A DNA stretch of 64,000 bases, taken from positions 1 to 64,000 of the forward strand of contig JASJCM010000002.1 of the NCBI GenBank assembly GCA_030065985.1, written 5' to 3'. The notes beneath the pieces are model-generated. The model saw only the letters and a list, made by a program, of their open reading frames with translations. It did no database searches and was not told the DNA's origin. The DNA is from Woeseiaceae bacterium. Its GTDB lineage: Bacteria > Pseudomonadota > Gammaproteobacteria > Steroidobacterales > Woeseiaceae. Of this stretch, positions 7,026 to 15,074 are shown in pieces (position 1 is the stretch's first letter; each line of letters opens with the position of its first letter). The position numbers and the translations under genes were made by a program.

Positions 7026-8738
7026 ATGAAACGGTTGGTATGGCTGATTCTCGGCATTTCTCTAACTCTCACGGGCACGGCAATGGCTGCTGACCCGGGC
7101 TACGACCGCGTTGCCGGGCTCGCTCATGCATCGCGTTCCGAAGTCATAGCGCCACACGGCATGGCTGCGACGAGTCAGCCCCTGGCGACTCAAATCGCGC
7201 TCGACATCCTCAAGGCCGGCGGCTCTGCGGTCGACGCCGCGATCGCGGCGAACGCCGCGCTCGGGCTCATGGAGCCGACTGGCTGCGGTATCGGTGGCGA
7301 TCTGTACGCCATCGTCTGGGACGCCGAGAAGCAGGAACTCACTGGATTGAATGCCTCCGGGCGCTCGCCCAAAGCGATGACTCTCGAGTATTTCCAGGAA
7401 CAGGGTCTGGACAAGATTCCACCGTTCGGGCCGCTGCCTGTGAGCGTGCCTGGTGCCGTCGATGGCTGGTTTGAGCTGCACGGCCGCTACGGGCGCTTGC
7501 CGATGACCGACATACTCGCGCCGGCGATTCGCTACGCGCGCGAAGGCTTCCCGGTGTCCGAAGTCATCGCTATGTATTTCCAGAGTAACAAGCGACGCAT
7601 CGGCGAGTATCCGGGCTTTGCCGAGACGTTCATGCCTGACGGCGACGTACCGAAGAAAGGCGAGATGTTCAAGAACCCTCGTCTGGCAAACACCTACGAG
7701 GCGATCGCCGAAAAGGGTCGCGATGAGTTCTACAAGGGCGATATCGCGCGCGCTATCGACGCGTACATGGCAGAGCAGGGCGGGCTTCTGACCTACGACG
7801 ATCTCGCCGCGCATACTTCCGACTGGGTAACGCCCGTGTCGACCAGTTACCGCGGCTGGGATATTTACGAGTTGCCGCCCAACGGGCAAGGCATTGCGGC
7901 GTTGCAGATCCTGAACATCCTCGAAGGTTATGACATTGCGGCGATGGGTTTCGGCACCGCCGACTATATCCACACCTTCGTCGAAGCGAAAAAGCTCGCG
8001 TTCGAGGACCGGGGGAAATACTACGCCGATATGGATTTTTCCGACGTGCCCGTCGACTGGCTGATATCGAAAGACTATGCCGACGAGCGCCGCGAGCTCA
8101 TCTCTCCCGACGAGGCGGCTAAGGCCTACCCGGCAGGAGAGAGAAAGCTCGAGGAAGGCGACACAATCTACCTGACCGTGGCTGACAAAGACGGCAACAT
8201 GGTCTCGCTGATCCAGAGTAACTATCGCGGCATGGGGTCCGGCATGACGCCGGGCGAGCTCGGATTTGTCCTGCAGGATCGAGCAGAGCTGTTCGCCCTC
8301 GATGAGAACCATGCGAATGTCGTCGAGGGCGGCAAGCGCCCGTTCCAGACGATCATTCCCGCGTTCGTCATGAAGGACGGCGAGCCATTGATCAGCTTCG
8401 GCCTGATGGGCGGGTCGATGCAGCCACAGGGCCACGCGCAGATCATCGTGAACATGCTGGATTTCGGGATGAACCTGCAGGAAGCGGGAGATGCAGCGCG
8501 CATCAATCACGTGGGGTCGTCCAGCCCCACCGGCACGACGATGGTGACCGGCGGCGTGGTCCATCTCGAGACAGGCTTCAGCGATGAAGTACGTGCCGAA
8601 CTAGAGCGCCGCGGCCACACGCTCGGTCCTTCGAACGGAATCTTCGGTGGCTACCAGGCGATCATGTTCGACAAGTCGGAGGGCGTGTATTATGGCGCGT
8701 CCGAAGTTCGCAAGGACGGCCAGGCAGCCGGCTACTAG
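7026..8738 (+). CDS. ggt: Gamma-glutamyltransferase family protein
   Basis: Ntn-hydrolase of the gamma-glutamyltransferase family, predicted periplasmic, 570 residues. The signal peptide is MKRLVWLILGISLTLTGTAMAA. The heavy-chain region has ILKAGGSAVDAAIAANA and GCGIGGD. The family autoprocesses before a catalytic Thr; here the segment is EEGDTIYLTVADKDGNMVS, with Thr in place of the usual TTHxxVxD, so the motif is slightly divergent. The small-subunit part GSGMTPGELGFVLQDR and QPQGHAQI are present. It could act on glutathione or on another gamma-glutamyl or acylated substrate. Only 2 bases separate it from trpS. Confidence 0.88.
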   Translation: MKRLVWLILGISLTLTGTAMAADPGYDRVAGLAHASRSEVIAPHGMAATSQPLATQIALDILKAGGSAVDAAIAANAALGLMEPTGCGIGGDLYAIVWDAEKQELTGLNASGRSPKAMTLEYFQEQGLDKIPPFGPLPVSVPGAVDGWFELHGRYGRLPMTDILAPAIRYAREGFPVSEVIAMYFQSNKRRIGEYPGFAETFMPDGDVPKKGEMFKNPRLANTYEAIAEKGRDEFYKGDIARAIDAYMAEQGGLLTYDDLAAHTSDWVTPVSTSYRGWDIYELPPNGQGIAALQILNILEGYDIAAMGFGTADYIHTFVEAKKLAFEDRGKYYADMDFSDVPVDWLISKDYADERRELISPDEAAKAYPAGERKLEEGDTIYLTVADKDGNMVSLIQSNYRGMGSGMTPGELGFVLQDRAELFALDENHANVVEGGKRPFQTIIPAFVMKDGEPLISFGLMGGSMQPQGHAQIIVNMLDFGMNLQEAGDAARINHVGSSSPTGTTMVTGGVVHLETGFSDEVRAELERRGHTLGPSNGIFGGYQAIMFDKSEGVYYGASEVRKDGQAAGY

Positions 8739-8740
8739 GC

Positions 8741-9751
8741 ATGAGCAAGGACATCTACCTGACAGGCATCACGACGACGGGCACGCCGCATATTGGCAAC
8801 TACGTTGGCGCGATTCGACCCGGTATAGAGGCAAGCAAGGACCTCACAACAAAGCACTTCTATTTCCTGGCTGACTATCATTCATTGGCCAAGAACGAGG
8901 ATCCTGACCGGATCGTCCAGTCAACCCTCGAGATTGCGGCGGCATGGATGGCGCTTGGACTCGACACCGAACATGCCTATTTCTATCGGCAATCGGATAT
9001 TCCCGAGATCCTCGAACTGACCTGGATCCTCCACGGCATGACGGGCAAGGGACTGATGAACCGCGCGCATTCGTACAAGGCCTCGGTGCAGGCGAACGTC
9101 GAGAGCGGTAACAAGGACCCTGACAAAGGCGTCATGATGGCGCTCTACAGCTACCCGATCCTGATGGCGGCGGACATCCTGATGTTCAAGTCGACCAAAG
9201 TGCCGGTGGGTCAGGACCAGAAACAGCACGTCGAGATGGCGCGTGATATCGCGCAACGCTTCAATCACAACTATCGCGAGACGTTCGTGCTGCCCGAGGC
9301 CGTGATAGGCGAAAATACCGCCGTCCTCAAGGGGCTCGACGGCCGTAAGATGTCGAAGAGCTATGACAACACGATTCCGCTTTTCGCCCCCGAAAAACGT
9401 CTTCGCAAGCTGATCATGAAGATCAAGACGAACAGTCAGGAGCCTGGCGAGCCCAAGGATACCGAGGGCAATACGCTATTCGACATCTACAAAGCCTTCG
9501 CGACGCCCGCTGAAACTGCCGAAATCGCAGCGGCCTATGCGAACGGCATCGCATGGGGTGAGATGAAGCAGCGGCTGTTCGAGTACATTAATGAGCACAT
9601 CAAACCGGCGCGCGAGGAGTATGATCGACTCATTGCCGATCCGGGCGTGGTTGAGGCCGAACTGCAAAAGGGTGCTGAGCGCGCCCGCGAGATCTCGGTT
9701 CCCTACCTCGCCGAGATTCGCGATGCCGTTGGCATCAGGAAACTGGGATAG
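8741..9751 (+). CDS. trpS: Tryptophan--tRNA ligase
   Basis: Class I aminoacyl-tRNA synthetase charging tRNA-Trp, 336 residues. The HIGH-like motif is HIGN at residues 17-20, and the KMSKS loop is intact at 203-207. PVGQDQKQHVEMARDIA is the tryptophan-pocket and dimer region. The start ATG follows the ggt stop by 2 bases, so the two are probably co-transcribed. No leader peptide or attenuator precedes it. Confidence 0.97.
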   Translation: MSKDIYLTGITTTGTPHIGNYVGAIRPGIEASKDLTTKHFYFLADYHSLAKNEDPDRIVQSTLEIAAAWMALGLDTEHAYFYRQSDIPEILELTWILHGMTGKGLMNRAHSYKASVQANVESGNKDPDKGVMMALYSYPILMAADILMFKSTKVPVGQDQKQHVEMARDIAQRFNHNYRETFVLPEAVIGENTAVLKGLDGRKMSKSYDNTIPLFAPEKRLRKLIMKIKTNSQEPGEPKDTEGNTLFDIYKAFATPAETAEIAAAYANGIAWGEMKQRLFEYINEHIKPAREEYDRLIADPGVVEAELQKGAERAREISVPYLAEIRDAVGIRKLG

Positions 9752-9755
9752 TCAT

Positions 9756-10010
9756 ATGAGCAAGGAACGAGTCAAAGAACTTCTTGGTCAGTTGCGTGAG
9801 GAACTGCGCAAGACTGACGTTGATGAAGAACTCGACAGGATGATCGGCGAGCTCGATGATGAGGTTCAGGGGGTTGTCGATACGGACGCCGACGTGAATG
9901 ACCTGGTCGATCGGGCGAAGGGCCTCGAAGCAGACTTCGCGTCCAGGCATCCTGCGGTCGAGCGATTCATGCGCGAGGTGATCGATACACTGGTCAGGAT
10001 GGGTATCTGA
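9756..10010 (+). CDS. DUF4404 family small acidic protein
   Basis: Small helical protein of 84 residues with the DUF4404 pattern: VKELLGQLREELRKTDVDEE at the start, an acidic middle (ELDDEVQG, DTDADVNDLVDRAKGLEADFA) and a HPAVERFMREVIDTLVRMGI end. It is probably cytosolic and coiled. No function is known for the family. It starts 4 bases after trpS and opens a run of short tightly packed rightward genes. Confidence 0.82.
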   Translation: MSKERVKELLGQLREELRKTDVDEELDRMIGELDDEVQGVVDTDADVNDLVDRAKGLEADFASRHPAVERFMREVIDTLVRMGI

Positions 10011-10028
10011 AATAACAAGGGAGGTGAA

Positions 10029-10400
10029 ATGAAACTGGGAGCGTTCTCTGTAAGTCTTGCCGTCAAGGACCTGGCGGTGTCACGCGACTTTTACGAAAAG
10101 CTCGGGTTCGAGAAATTCGGTGGTGACCCGGAGCACAATTACCTGATCATGAAGAACGGTGACCATGTCATCGGTCTGTTCCAGGGCATGTTTGACAAGA
10201 ACATGCTGACCTTTAATCCAGGCTGGGACCAGTCCTGTGGCGAACTCGACGATTTCACCGACGTACGTGATCTGCAAAAGCACTTGAAAGAAAAGGGCAT
10301 AGCCCTCGACATGGAGGCGGACGAGTCCTCCGAGGGCCCGGCAAGCCTCATGATCACCGATCCGGACGGCAACCCCATCCTGATCGACCAGCACCGCTGA
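10029..10400 (+). CDS. VOC family protein (glyoxalase/bleomycin resistance fold)
   Basis: Single-domain or paired-module VOC protein of 123 residues. The first module has [23 protein letters not shown]; the second has [16 protein letters not shown], where the Asp/Glu and Gln-His end resembles the metal-binding edge. GGAGGTG immediately before the ATG is a strong ribosome binding site. The family includes dioxygenases, lyases and antibiotic-binding proteins, so no substrate can be assigned. Confidence 0.85.
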   Translation: MKLGAFSVSLAVKDLAVSRDFYEKLGFEKFGGDPEHNYLIMKNGDHVIGLFQGMFDKNMLTFNPGWDQSCGELDDFTDVRDLQKHLKEKGIALDMEADESSEGPASLMITDPDGNPILIDQHR

Positions 10401-10407
10401 TCGGCAA

Positions 10408-10524
10408 ATGAAGTGGCTGGTCTATATCGTCTTGCTGATGTTGCTGGCTTCCGTGTTGAAGGCCGGCTTTGGCTCCGACAAGAAGAAGCCCAACGACGAC
10501 GACAAAGACGATTCCAGTGACTAG
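10408..10524 (+). CDS. 38-residue single-span membrane protein
   Basis: Short ORF starting 7 bases after the VOC gene and ending 2 bases before the next. It encodes one membrane helix (WLVYIVLLMLLASVLKAGF) followed by a charged tail of Lys then Asp/Ser (SDKKKPNDDDKDDSSD). Codon use resembles its neighbours and it fills the gap between two genes exactly, supporting it as real. It could be a subunit or regulator of the adjacent membrane PH-like protein. Function unknown. Confidence 0.6.
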   Translation: MKWLVYIVLLMLLASVLKAGFGSDKKKPNDDDKDDSSD

Positions 10525-10526
10525 GC

Positions 10527-10937
10527 ATGCGCTTTAATTCCAAGGTCGATGGCTGGTTGATACCGGTGATTGTCATTGCAATTGCCGGCATGCTTGCTGC
10601 GTTCGTCGCAGTCCTCATCGAAGACACGCCGCTGTGGTTAAAGCTCGTTGTCTCGTTCACGTCCGTACTCTTTTGCGGGTTCCTGTTCGCTGTTCTCATG
10701 AGCACGTATTACGTCGTCGCGGACGGTGTGTTGCGAATCGTGTCCGGGCCATTCCGCTGGAAAGTCGCGATTTCCGACATCGTCGAGATAACGCCGACAC
10801 GCAATCCCGTGTCGTCCCCGGCGCTGTCACTGGATCGTCTCAAGATTTCCTACGGTAATCGTCGCTTTGTGCTGGTGTCGCCGGCGGATAAGGACGGATT
10901 CAACCGGGCGATCGAGCTAGAGCGTTCGGTATCGTGA
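10527..10937 (+). CDS. Membrane protein with bacterial PH-like domain
   Basis: Protein of 136 residues with two membrane helices (about residues 9-32 and 38-58). A cytosolic beta-rich domain follows: YYVVADGVLRIVSGPFRWKVAISDIVEITPTRNPVSSPALSLDRLKISY. This matches the short bacterial PH domain (YyaB type), in which ALSLDRL-I-Y is conserved. It overlaps the next gene by GTGA. Role unknown, presumably envelope related. Confidence 0.78.
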   Translation: MRFNSKVDGWLIPVIVIAIAGMLAAFVAVLIEDTPLWLKLVVSFTSVLFCGFLFAVLMSTYYVVADGVLRIVSGPFRWKVAISDIVEITPTRNPVSSPALSLDRLKISYGNRRFVLVSPADKDGFNRAIELERSVS

Positions 10938-11557
10938 CTTTTACTGGCGCACAGCGTCACTGGGAGCATGTGTACGGGTCGAAGCAGAGTACCGAGGTTT
11001 CCTGGTATCAGCAGAAGCCGGAACGATCGCTGCAACTGATACGGGACGCTGGCGTTTCGTCCGATACACCGATCATTGATGTCGGGGGTGGCGCTTCCAC
11101 GCTTGTCGACCATCTGCTCGACGACGGCTATTGCGATATCACGGTTCTCGATATCGCTGCCAGCGCGTTCGAGCATTCTCACGCGCGCTTGGGTTCACGT
11201 GCCGACACGGTCGAGTGGGTCGTCGCCGACGTCACCCGATTCGAGGCACCGCGAGCCTTCGGGCTCTGGCACGATCGGGCTGTACTGCATTTCCTGACCG
11301 ACGCTGATGACCGGCAACGCTATCTGCAAGCCCTGGATAGAGCACTTGCGCCGGGGTCGTATCTTGTCTTGTCGACGTTCGGTCCCGAAGGACCGCTGAA
11401 GTGCAGCGGCCTCGATGTGCGCCGTTATGACACGGATATGATGAGCGAACTGGTCGGCGACCTTTTTGAGCTGCGAAGTGAGGAACTCGAAACGCATACA
11501 ACACCCGGTGGTTCGACGCAGCAGTTTCTTTACACGAGCTGGATCAGGAGGGGGTAA
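10934..11557 (+). CDS. Class I SAM-dependent methyltransferase
   Basis: Small-molecule-type methyltransferase of 207 residues. The motif I-like loop is IIDVGGGASTLVDHLL, the acidic ribose-binding residue is in ITVLDIA, motif post-II is VVADVTRF, and WHDRAVLHFLTD is a characteristic of this thiol/tellurite-type subgroup. It starts with GTG overlapping the previous stop, suggesting translational coupling. The stop TAA is embedded in TAATG with the next short ORF. Substrate unknown. Confidence 0.87.
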   Translation: MTFTGAQRHWEHVYGSKQSTEVSWYQQKPERSLQLIRDAGVSSDTPIIDVGGGASTLVDHLLDDGYCDITVLDIAASAFEHSHARLGSRADTVEWVVADVTRFEAPRAFGLWHDRAVLHFLTDADDRQRYLQALDRALAPGSYLVLSTFGPEGPLKCSGLDVRRYDTDMMSELVGDLFELRSEELETHTTPGGSTQQFLYTSWIRRG

Positions 11558-11628
11558 TGGCAGATATCAACATACTGGTCGTCTTCGTGGCGGCGGCATC
11601 GAGTATTCTACAGGGCGCCTGGCATTGA
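11557..11628 (+). CDS. 23-residue ORF with strong ribosome binding site, coupled to GNAT gene
   Basis: ATG overlaps the methyltransferase stop (TAATG) and is preceded by AGGAGG, the strongest Shine-Dalgarno match in this run. It encodes a hydrophobic peptide (MADINILVVFVAAASSILQG then AWH) and ends in TTGA, where the TTG is the probable start of the GNAT gene. It may be a translated leader that delivers ribosomes to the TTG start, a tiny membrane peptide, or the remnant of a frameshifted N-terminus. Confidence 0.45.
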   Translation: MADINILVVFVAAASSILQGAWH

Positions 11629-12152
11629 AGGACGACTGGCAGCTCGAAACCACGCGGCTGTTCCTGAGGCGAATTGCGTCTGACGATGCCAGCCTGATGC
11701 TGGCGGTGTGGAACGATCCCGCGTTCATCAAGCACGTTGGCGATCGCGGTGTTCGCACAGAACCCGATGCGCGCGCAGAGCTTGAGGCTGGTGCCCTGCG
11801 ACTCTTCGCAGAACACGGCTACGGTCCGTACAAGATGATACGCAAGGACGATGCAGCCGCCATCGGCATTTGTGGCCTGTTCAAGCGCGATAACCTGGAC
11901 GACCCGGACATCGGTTTTGCCGTGCTACCGGACTACTGCGGCAATGGATACGCTGGGGAAGCTGCTCGCGCAGTAGTCGCGCATGCTCGCGACGATCTTG
12001 GCATCCGCAACCTGACGGCGATTGTGTCGCCAGGCAACAAGGCATCGATCGGGCTGATCGAAAAACTGGGACTGACCTTTAGCGCCATGATTACAATGCC
12101 CGGGGAAGATGAGGCGATTCGCCTCTATGCGATGAGGCTGGACCAGGACTGA
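11625..12152 (+). CDS. GNAT N-acetyltransferase (RimJ/RimL type)
   Basis: Acetyl-CoA-dependent acetyltransferase of about 175 residues. It starts near WQLETTRLFLRRIASDD, the usual N-terminus of this subgroup. The acetyl-CoA-binding strand and loop are seen in DIGFAVLPDYCGNGYAGEAARAVV, and ASIGLIEKLGL is motif B. No ATG or GTG exists near the expected start; TTG at 11625, within the stop of the preceding 23-codon ORF, fits best. Substrate unknown; it could modify a protein N-terminus or a small amine. Confidence 0.85.
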   Translation: MKDDWQLETTRLFLRRIASDDASLMLAVWNDPAFIKHVGDRGVRTEPDARAELEAGALRLFAEHGYGPYKMIRKDDAAAIGICGLFKRDNLDDPDIGFAVLPDYCGNGYAGEAARAVVAHARDDLGIRNLTAIVSPGNKASIGLIEKLGLTFSAMITMPGEDEAIRLYAMRLDQD

Positions 12153-12153
12153 C

Positions 12154-12642
12154 ATGGACTTTTTGAAGACGGACGGGGCCCGGACAGGGCTGTTTTTCGG
12201 CGCAACGTCGGGCGTCATTACGACGATCGGCCTGATTGTTGGCCTGAATTCCGGAACCCAGTCGCTCACCGCGGTGCTTGGTGGCATTCTCGTAATCGCA
12301 GTTGCCGATGCGATGTCGGACGCGCTCGGCATTCACCTGGCGGAAGAATCAGATCCGGGAACCGATCACAGCCACGTGTGGGCTGCGACGATCACGACAT
12401 TCCTGACGAAGTTCATCTTCTCGATCAGCTTTGCAGTGCCGCTCCTGCTGCTGCCTCTCACACCGGCGGTAATTGTCTCAGTCGTCTGGGGCCTGCTGGT
12501 GATCGTAGTGCTCAGCTACTTCCTCGCGCGCGCGCAGAACGAATCTCCGTTGGCGATTATTACGGAACACGTTGGCATCGCGGTCCTCGTTATCGTGTTT
12601 TCGCATTACATCGGCGTCTGGGTTGCCGCTACCTTTGGATAG
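12154..12642 (+). CDS. VIT1/CCC1-like membrane protein
   Basis: Membrane protein of 162 residues with about five helices. The N-terminal GVITTIGLIVGLNSG resembles the first helix of the VIT1/CCC1 iron and manganese transporter family, and the next segment has LVIAVADAMSDALGIHLAEES, like the AxxDAxSmAxg(E) metal-site helix. It is shorter than plant or yeast VIT1 and lacks the long cytosolic metal-binding domain. It starts 1 base after the GNAT stop. A divalent-metal role is a family-based guess. Confidence 0.7.
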   Translation: MDFLKTDGARTGLFFGATSGVITTIGLIVGLNSGTQSLTAVLGGILVIAVADAMSDALGIHLAEESDPGTDHSHVWAATITTFLTKFIFSISFAVPLLLLPLTPAVIVSVVWGLLVIVVLSYFLARAQNESPLAIITEHVGIAVLVIVFSHYIGVWVAATFG

Positions 12643-12651
12643 GAGGAAGGG

Positions 12652-12750
12652 ATGGGACAGCCAGTTCAGCACGCATCGAACAATGACGGTGATGACATTA
12701 CTCACATGAATGCACCAGGCACGTTTGTTGTCGTTCCTTGCAAAGGCTGA
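12652..12750 (+). CDS. 32-residue small protein
   Basis: Short ORF preceded by AGGAGGAAGG, an excellent ribosome binding site 6-7 bases from the ATG. The product (MGQPVQHASNNDGDDITHMN, then APGTFVVVPCKG) is soluble and has a single Cys near the end. It fills most of the 110 bases between its neighbours and nearly abuts the next gene (stop at 12750, GTG at 12753). No family recognised. Confidence 0.5.
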   Translation: MGQPVQHASNNDGDDITHMNAPGTFVVVPCKG

Positions 12751-12752
12751 CA

Positions 12753-13148
12753 GTGGCAGATAGCGGCGACAAAACAGGATGGCGGGAGCTGCGCGAATTC
12801 GCGGACGTCGATCTGACGAAGTCCTATGTCCTGGCCTGGCAGTCCGAGGGCGACACCCTGCTCATCGATGTTGACCTGTACCTGGAGAAGGACCACCCGT
12901 TTTTCGAGCGGCCCCGCCCGGCTGAGAAAGTCTGCATACGTCCGGCACTGATTGAATTCCCGTATGTGGACGAATGCCGTCTGGGCGACTCATCGCCACG
13001 ACAACTATCTGAAATCATTGTGGATATTGGCATCGGTGCAATCGAGGACCTGAGCGTCTCGGGAGACGGATGTTACGAAATCCGCGGCGAATTTGGTACG
13101 GTGTCAGTGAGCGCTGAACGTCCCATATTAAGACTAAAAGGGCCCTGA
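12753..13148 (+). CDS. Hypothetical protein, 131 residues
   Basis: I do not recognise this family. The GTG at 12753 follows the 32-residue ORF by 2 bases; an in-frame TTG at 12738 is an alternative. The product is soluble, mixed alpha/beta and acidic (LREFADVDLTKSYVLAW, LLIDVDLYLEKDHPFF, EIIVDIGIGAIEDL). Its size and composition recall single-domain immunity or ligand-binding proteins, but no motif supports either. It is part of the same rightward run of short genes. Confidence 0.7.
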   Translation: MADSGDKTGWRELREFADVDLTKSYVLAWQSEGDTLLIDVDLYLEKDHPFFERPRPAEKVCIRPALIEFPYVDECRLGDSSPRQLSEIIVDIGIGAIEDLSVSGDGCYEIRGEFGTVSVSAERPILRLKGP

Positions 13149-13162
13149 GCCGGGAGTTGCCA

Positions 13163-13516
13163 GTGAGATCGGAAAACCGTATCGACTACGTCGAAATCCC
13201 CGTCACGGATATGAAGAAGTCACGTGCCTTCTTTGAGGCGATGTTCGGCTGGGAGTTCGTAGAGTGGGGCGACGAGTACTACAGTTTCAATGACGGGCGG
13301 CTTGACGGCGGAATGCGACTCGCCGCTGAACCCGCACCCGCCACCGGTGTCCTGCTTGTTTTTTATAGCGATGACCTGGAGCGCGACGTGGAACGCGTGA
13401 CCCAACTGGGCGGAACGATCTCCCAGGAGATATTCTCATTCCCGGGCGGACGTCGCTTTCATTTCGTCGATCCTGTTGGTACCGAGTTTGCCATCTGGTC
13501 GGAAATCCCAGAGTAA
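13163..13516 (+). CDS. VOC family protein (glyoxalase-like)
   Basis: 117-residue VOC protein. RIDYVEIPVTDMKKSRAFFEAMFGWEF is the first beta-alpha-beta module, and GGRRFHFVDPVGTEFAIWS ends the second with the Glu/Trp edge typical of this subgroup. GTG at 13163 is preferred because GGGAG lies 6 bases upstream; TTG at 13157 abuts that site. It differs strongly from the VOC protein at 10029, so the two are not recent duplicates. Substrate unknown. Confidence 0.85.
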   Translation: MRSENRIDYVEIPVTDMKKSRAFFEAMFGWEFVEWGDEYYSFNDGRLDGGMRLAAEPAPATGVLLVFYSDDLERDVERVTQLGGTISQEIFSFPGGRRFHFVDPVGTEFAIWSEIPE

Positions 13517-13528
13517 CGGAGTTGGTTT

Positions 13529-14155
13529 ATGGCAACCCTTGTCGATCATCCCTGCGTGCAGCACAAACTCGCGATCATTCGCGACGTGGAGACGGGCCAC
13601 AAGCGCTTCCGGGAGCTCGCTACGGAGATCACCAAATTTGTTTGCTACGAGGCGCTCAAGCACGTGCGCACGAAGGAAATAACGGTCGAAACGCCCGTGG
13701 CGCCGGCAGCGTGCCGCAAAATCGACACGGATCTGGTCGTTGTTCCAATTCTGCGAGCAGGTGTCGGTATGCTCGAAGGCATTCTCGAGCTCGTGCCGAC
13801 TGCACGCGTGGGCTTCGTCGGACTGTACCGCGATGAAGAGACGAAGCAGCCGGTAACCTACTACGAGCGTTTTCCTCCACAGATACGTGGCGGCACCTGT
13901 ATCGTGATCGATCCGATGCTCGCGACCGGCGGTTCCACCGTCGCGGCACTCGACCTGCTCAAAAACAGTGGCGCTGAGGACATCGTCGTCGTCTGCATCG
14001 TGACTTGTCCGGAGGGCGTCGAACTCGTCGAGGCCGCGCATCCCGACGTCAGAATCTATGCCGCCGCGATCGACGACAGACTGAACGAGAAGAAGTACAT
14101 CGTCCCCGGACTCGGCGATGCTGGTGATCGCTTGTTCGGGACCTCCCATCACTAG
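13529..14155 (+). CDS. upp: Uracil phosphoribosyltransferase
   Basis: Converts uracil and PRPP to UMP (pyrimidine salvage), 208 residues, normal length. The PRPP-binding loop is VIDPMLATGGSTVAALDLL, the uracil-binding C-terminal part is DRLNEKKYIVPGLGDAGDRLFGT, and VPILRAGVGMLEG is conserved. It lies inside the run of small accessory genes rather than beside uraA, so its co-expression is with unrelated genes. Confidence 0.97.
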   Translation: MATLVDHPCVQHKLAIIRDVETGHKRFRELATEITKFVCYEALKHVRTKEITVETPVAPAACRKIDTDLVVVPILRAGVGMLEGILELVPTARVGFVGLYRDEETKQPVTYYERFPPQIRGGTCIVIDPMLATGGSTVAALDLLKNSGAEDIVVVCIVTCPEGVELVEAAHPDVRIYAAAIDDRLNEKKYIVPGLGDAGDRLFGTSHH

Positions 14156-14165
14156 GGAGAAGCGT

Positions 14166-14588
14166 ATGGCCGACAACAAGACTACGAAGACCGGTGCGAG
14201 TGTCACCGAATTCCTGCGGTCGATCGAAAACCCGCAAATGCGATCCGACGCGAAGAGAGTCGCGTCGATAATGCGCCGTGTTACCGGCAAGCGCGCAAAG
14301 ATGTGGGGTAGCAGTATCGTTGGTTACGGCACGTACCATTACAAGTACGACAGCGGCCGCGAGGGTGACTTCATGGTCACCGGCTACTCGCCGCGCAAAC
14401 AGGCGCTGACCGTATATATCATGCCCGGCTTCAGCGAGTTTGCGCCGCTGATGAAAAAACTCGGCAAGTACAAGACCGGCAAGTCCTGTCTCTATATAAA
14501 GCGTCTTTCGGATATTAATGAGGACGTGCTCGAACGACTGATCGACCGGTCGGTTCAGCTAATGCGCAAGAAATACAAGACATGGTGA
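14166..14588 (+). CDS. DUF1801 domain-containing protein
   Basis: 140-residue protein with the DUF1801 (YdhG-like) fold. KAKMWGSSIVGYGTYHYKY and FMVTGYSPRKQALTVYIMPGF are typical, as is CLYIKRLSDINEDVLERLI near the end. The ATG follows GGGAGAAG. The family is small, soluble and of unclear function. A short N-terminal Lys/Thr-rich extension (NKTTKTG) precedes the domain. Confidence 0.85.
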   Translation: MADNKTTKTGASVTEFLRSIENPQMRSDAKRVASIMRRVTGKRAKMWGSSIVGYGTYHYKYDSGREGDFMVTGYSPRKQALTVYIMPGFSEFAPLMKKLGKYKTGKSCLYIKRLSDINEDVLERLIDRSVQLMRKKYKTW

Positions 14589-14594
14589 TTTGAC

Positions 14595-15065
14595 GTGAAT
14601 GACGAAATAACAGGCTCGCGTCTCGAAGGTAATCGCCTGATCATCGAGACGACGTCGGGCGAACAGGTCTACGACTCCAAGTTCCTGGTTGCGGCGCTGC
14701 TCGTTTTCGTTGCGCGCGGCAGCGGGCGCATCGAGCCCGAGGAGTCGGCGAAGATGATCGAGCTGATTGAGAAGCACTTCCACATGCAGGGCGCGGAGTC
14801 CCTCGAGCTCCTGACCTTCGCGATTTCCGAACTTGCGGACAAGCCGACCCTCGGCAATATCCTGCAGGATCTTGCCCTGACGCTTTCTGATGGGGACAAG
14901 GAGGACATCGCGCTCATGGGCCTCAAGGTTGCCGCAGCTGACGGCCGGCGCGACATTGCCGAGCTGGAGCAGTTCAGCGTTGTCATGCAGACCATCGGCG
15001 CGTCGCCCGAAATCGTGCATCGCGCATTCGACCGGTATTTCGCCGAAACGATGCCGCGGAAGTAG
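14595..15065 (+). CDS. TerB family protein
   Basis: 156-residue helical protein resembling tellurite-resistance TerB: LVAALLVFVARGSGRIEPEESAKMIELIEKHF, then a second half with ALMGLKVAAADGRRDIAELEQFS. The acidic residue clusters at helix starts are the family metal-binding candidates. It starts with GTG 6 bases after the DUF1801 gene. There is no ter operon nearby, so tellurite resistance should not be assumed. Confidence 0.75.
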   Translation: MNDEITGSRLEGNRLIIETTSGEQVYDSKFLVAALLVFVARGSGRIEPEESAKMIELIEKHFHMQGAESLELLTFAISELADKPTLGNILQDLALTLSDGDKEDIALMGLKVAAADGRRDIAELEQFSVVMQTIGASPEIVHRAFDRYFAETMPRK

Positions 15066-15074
15066 TTGACGAGC

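Noticed and set aside
5723-7093. Long plus-strand open frame (456 codons) opposite pepQ
   Set aside because: It is fully antisense to a gene with intact metal-ligand motifs, and its translation has no recognisable domain; long shadow frames are common at this GC content.
7062-8564. 500-codon minus-strand open frame opposite ggt
   Set aside because: Shadow of the gamma-glutamyltransferase gene; the translation is rich in His/Arg with no family features.
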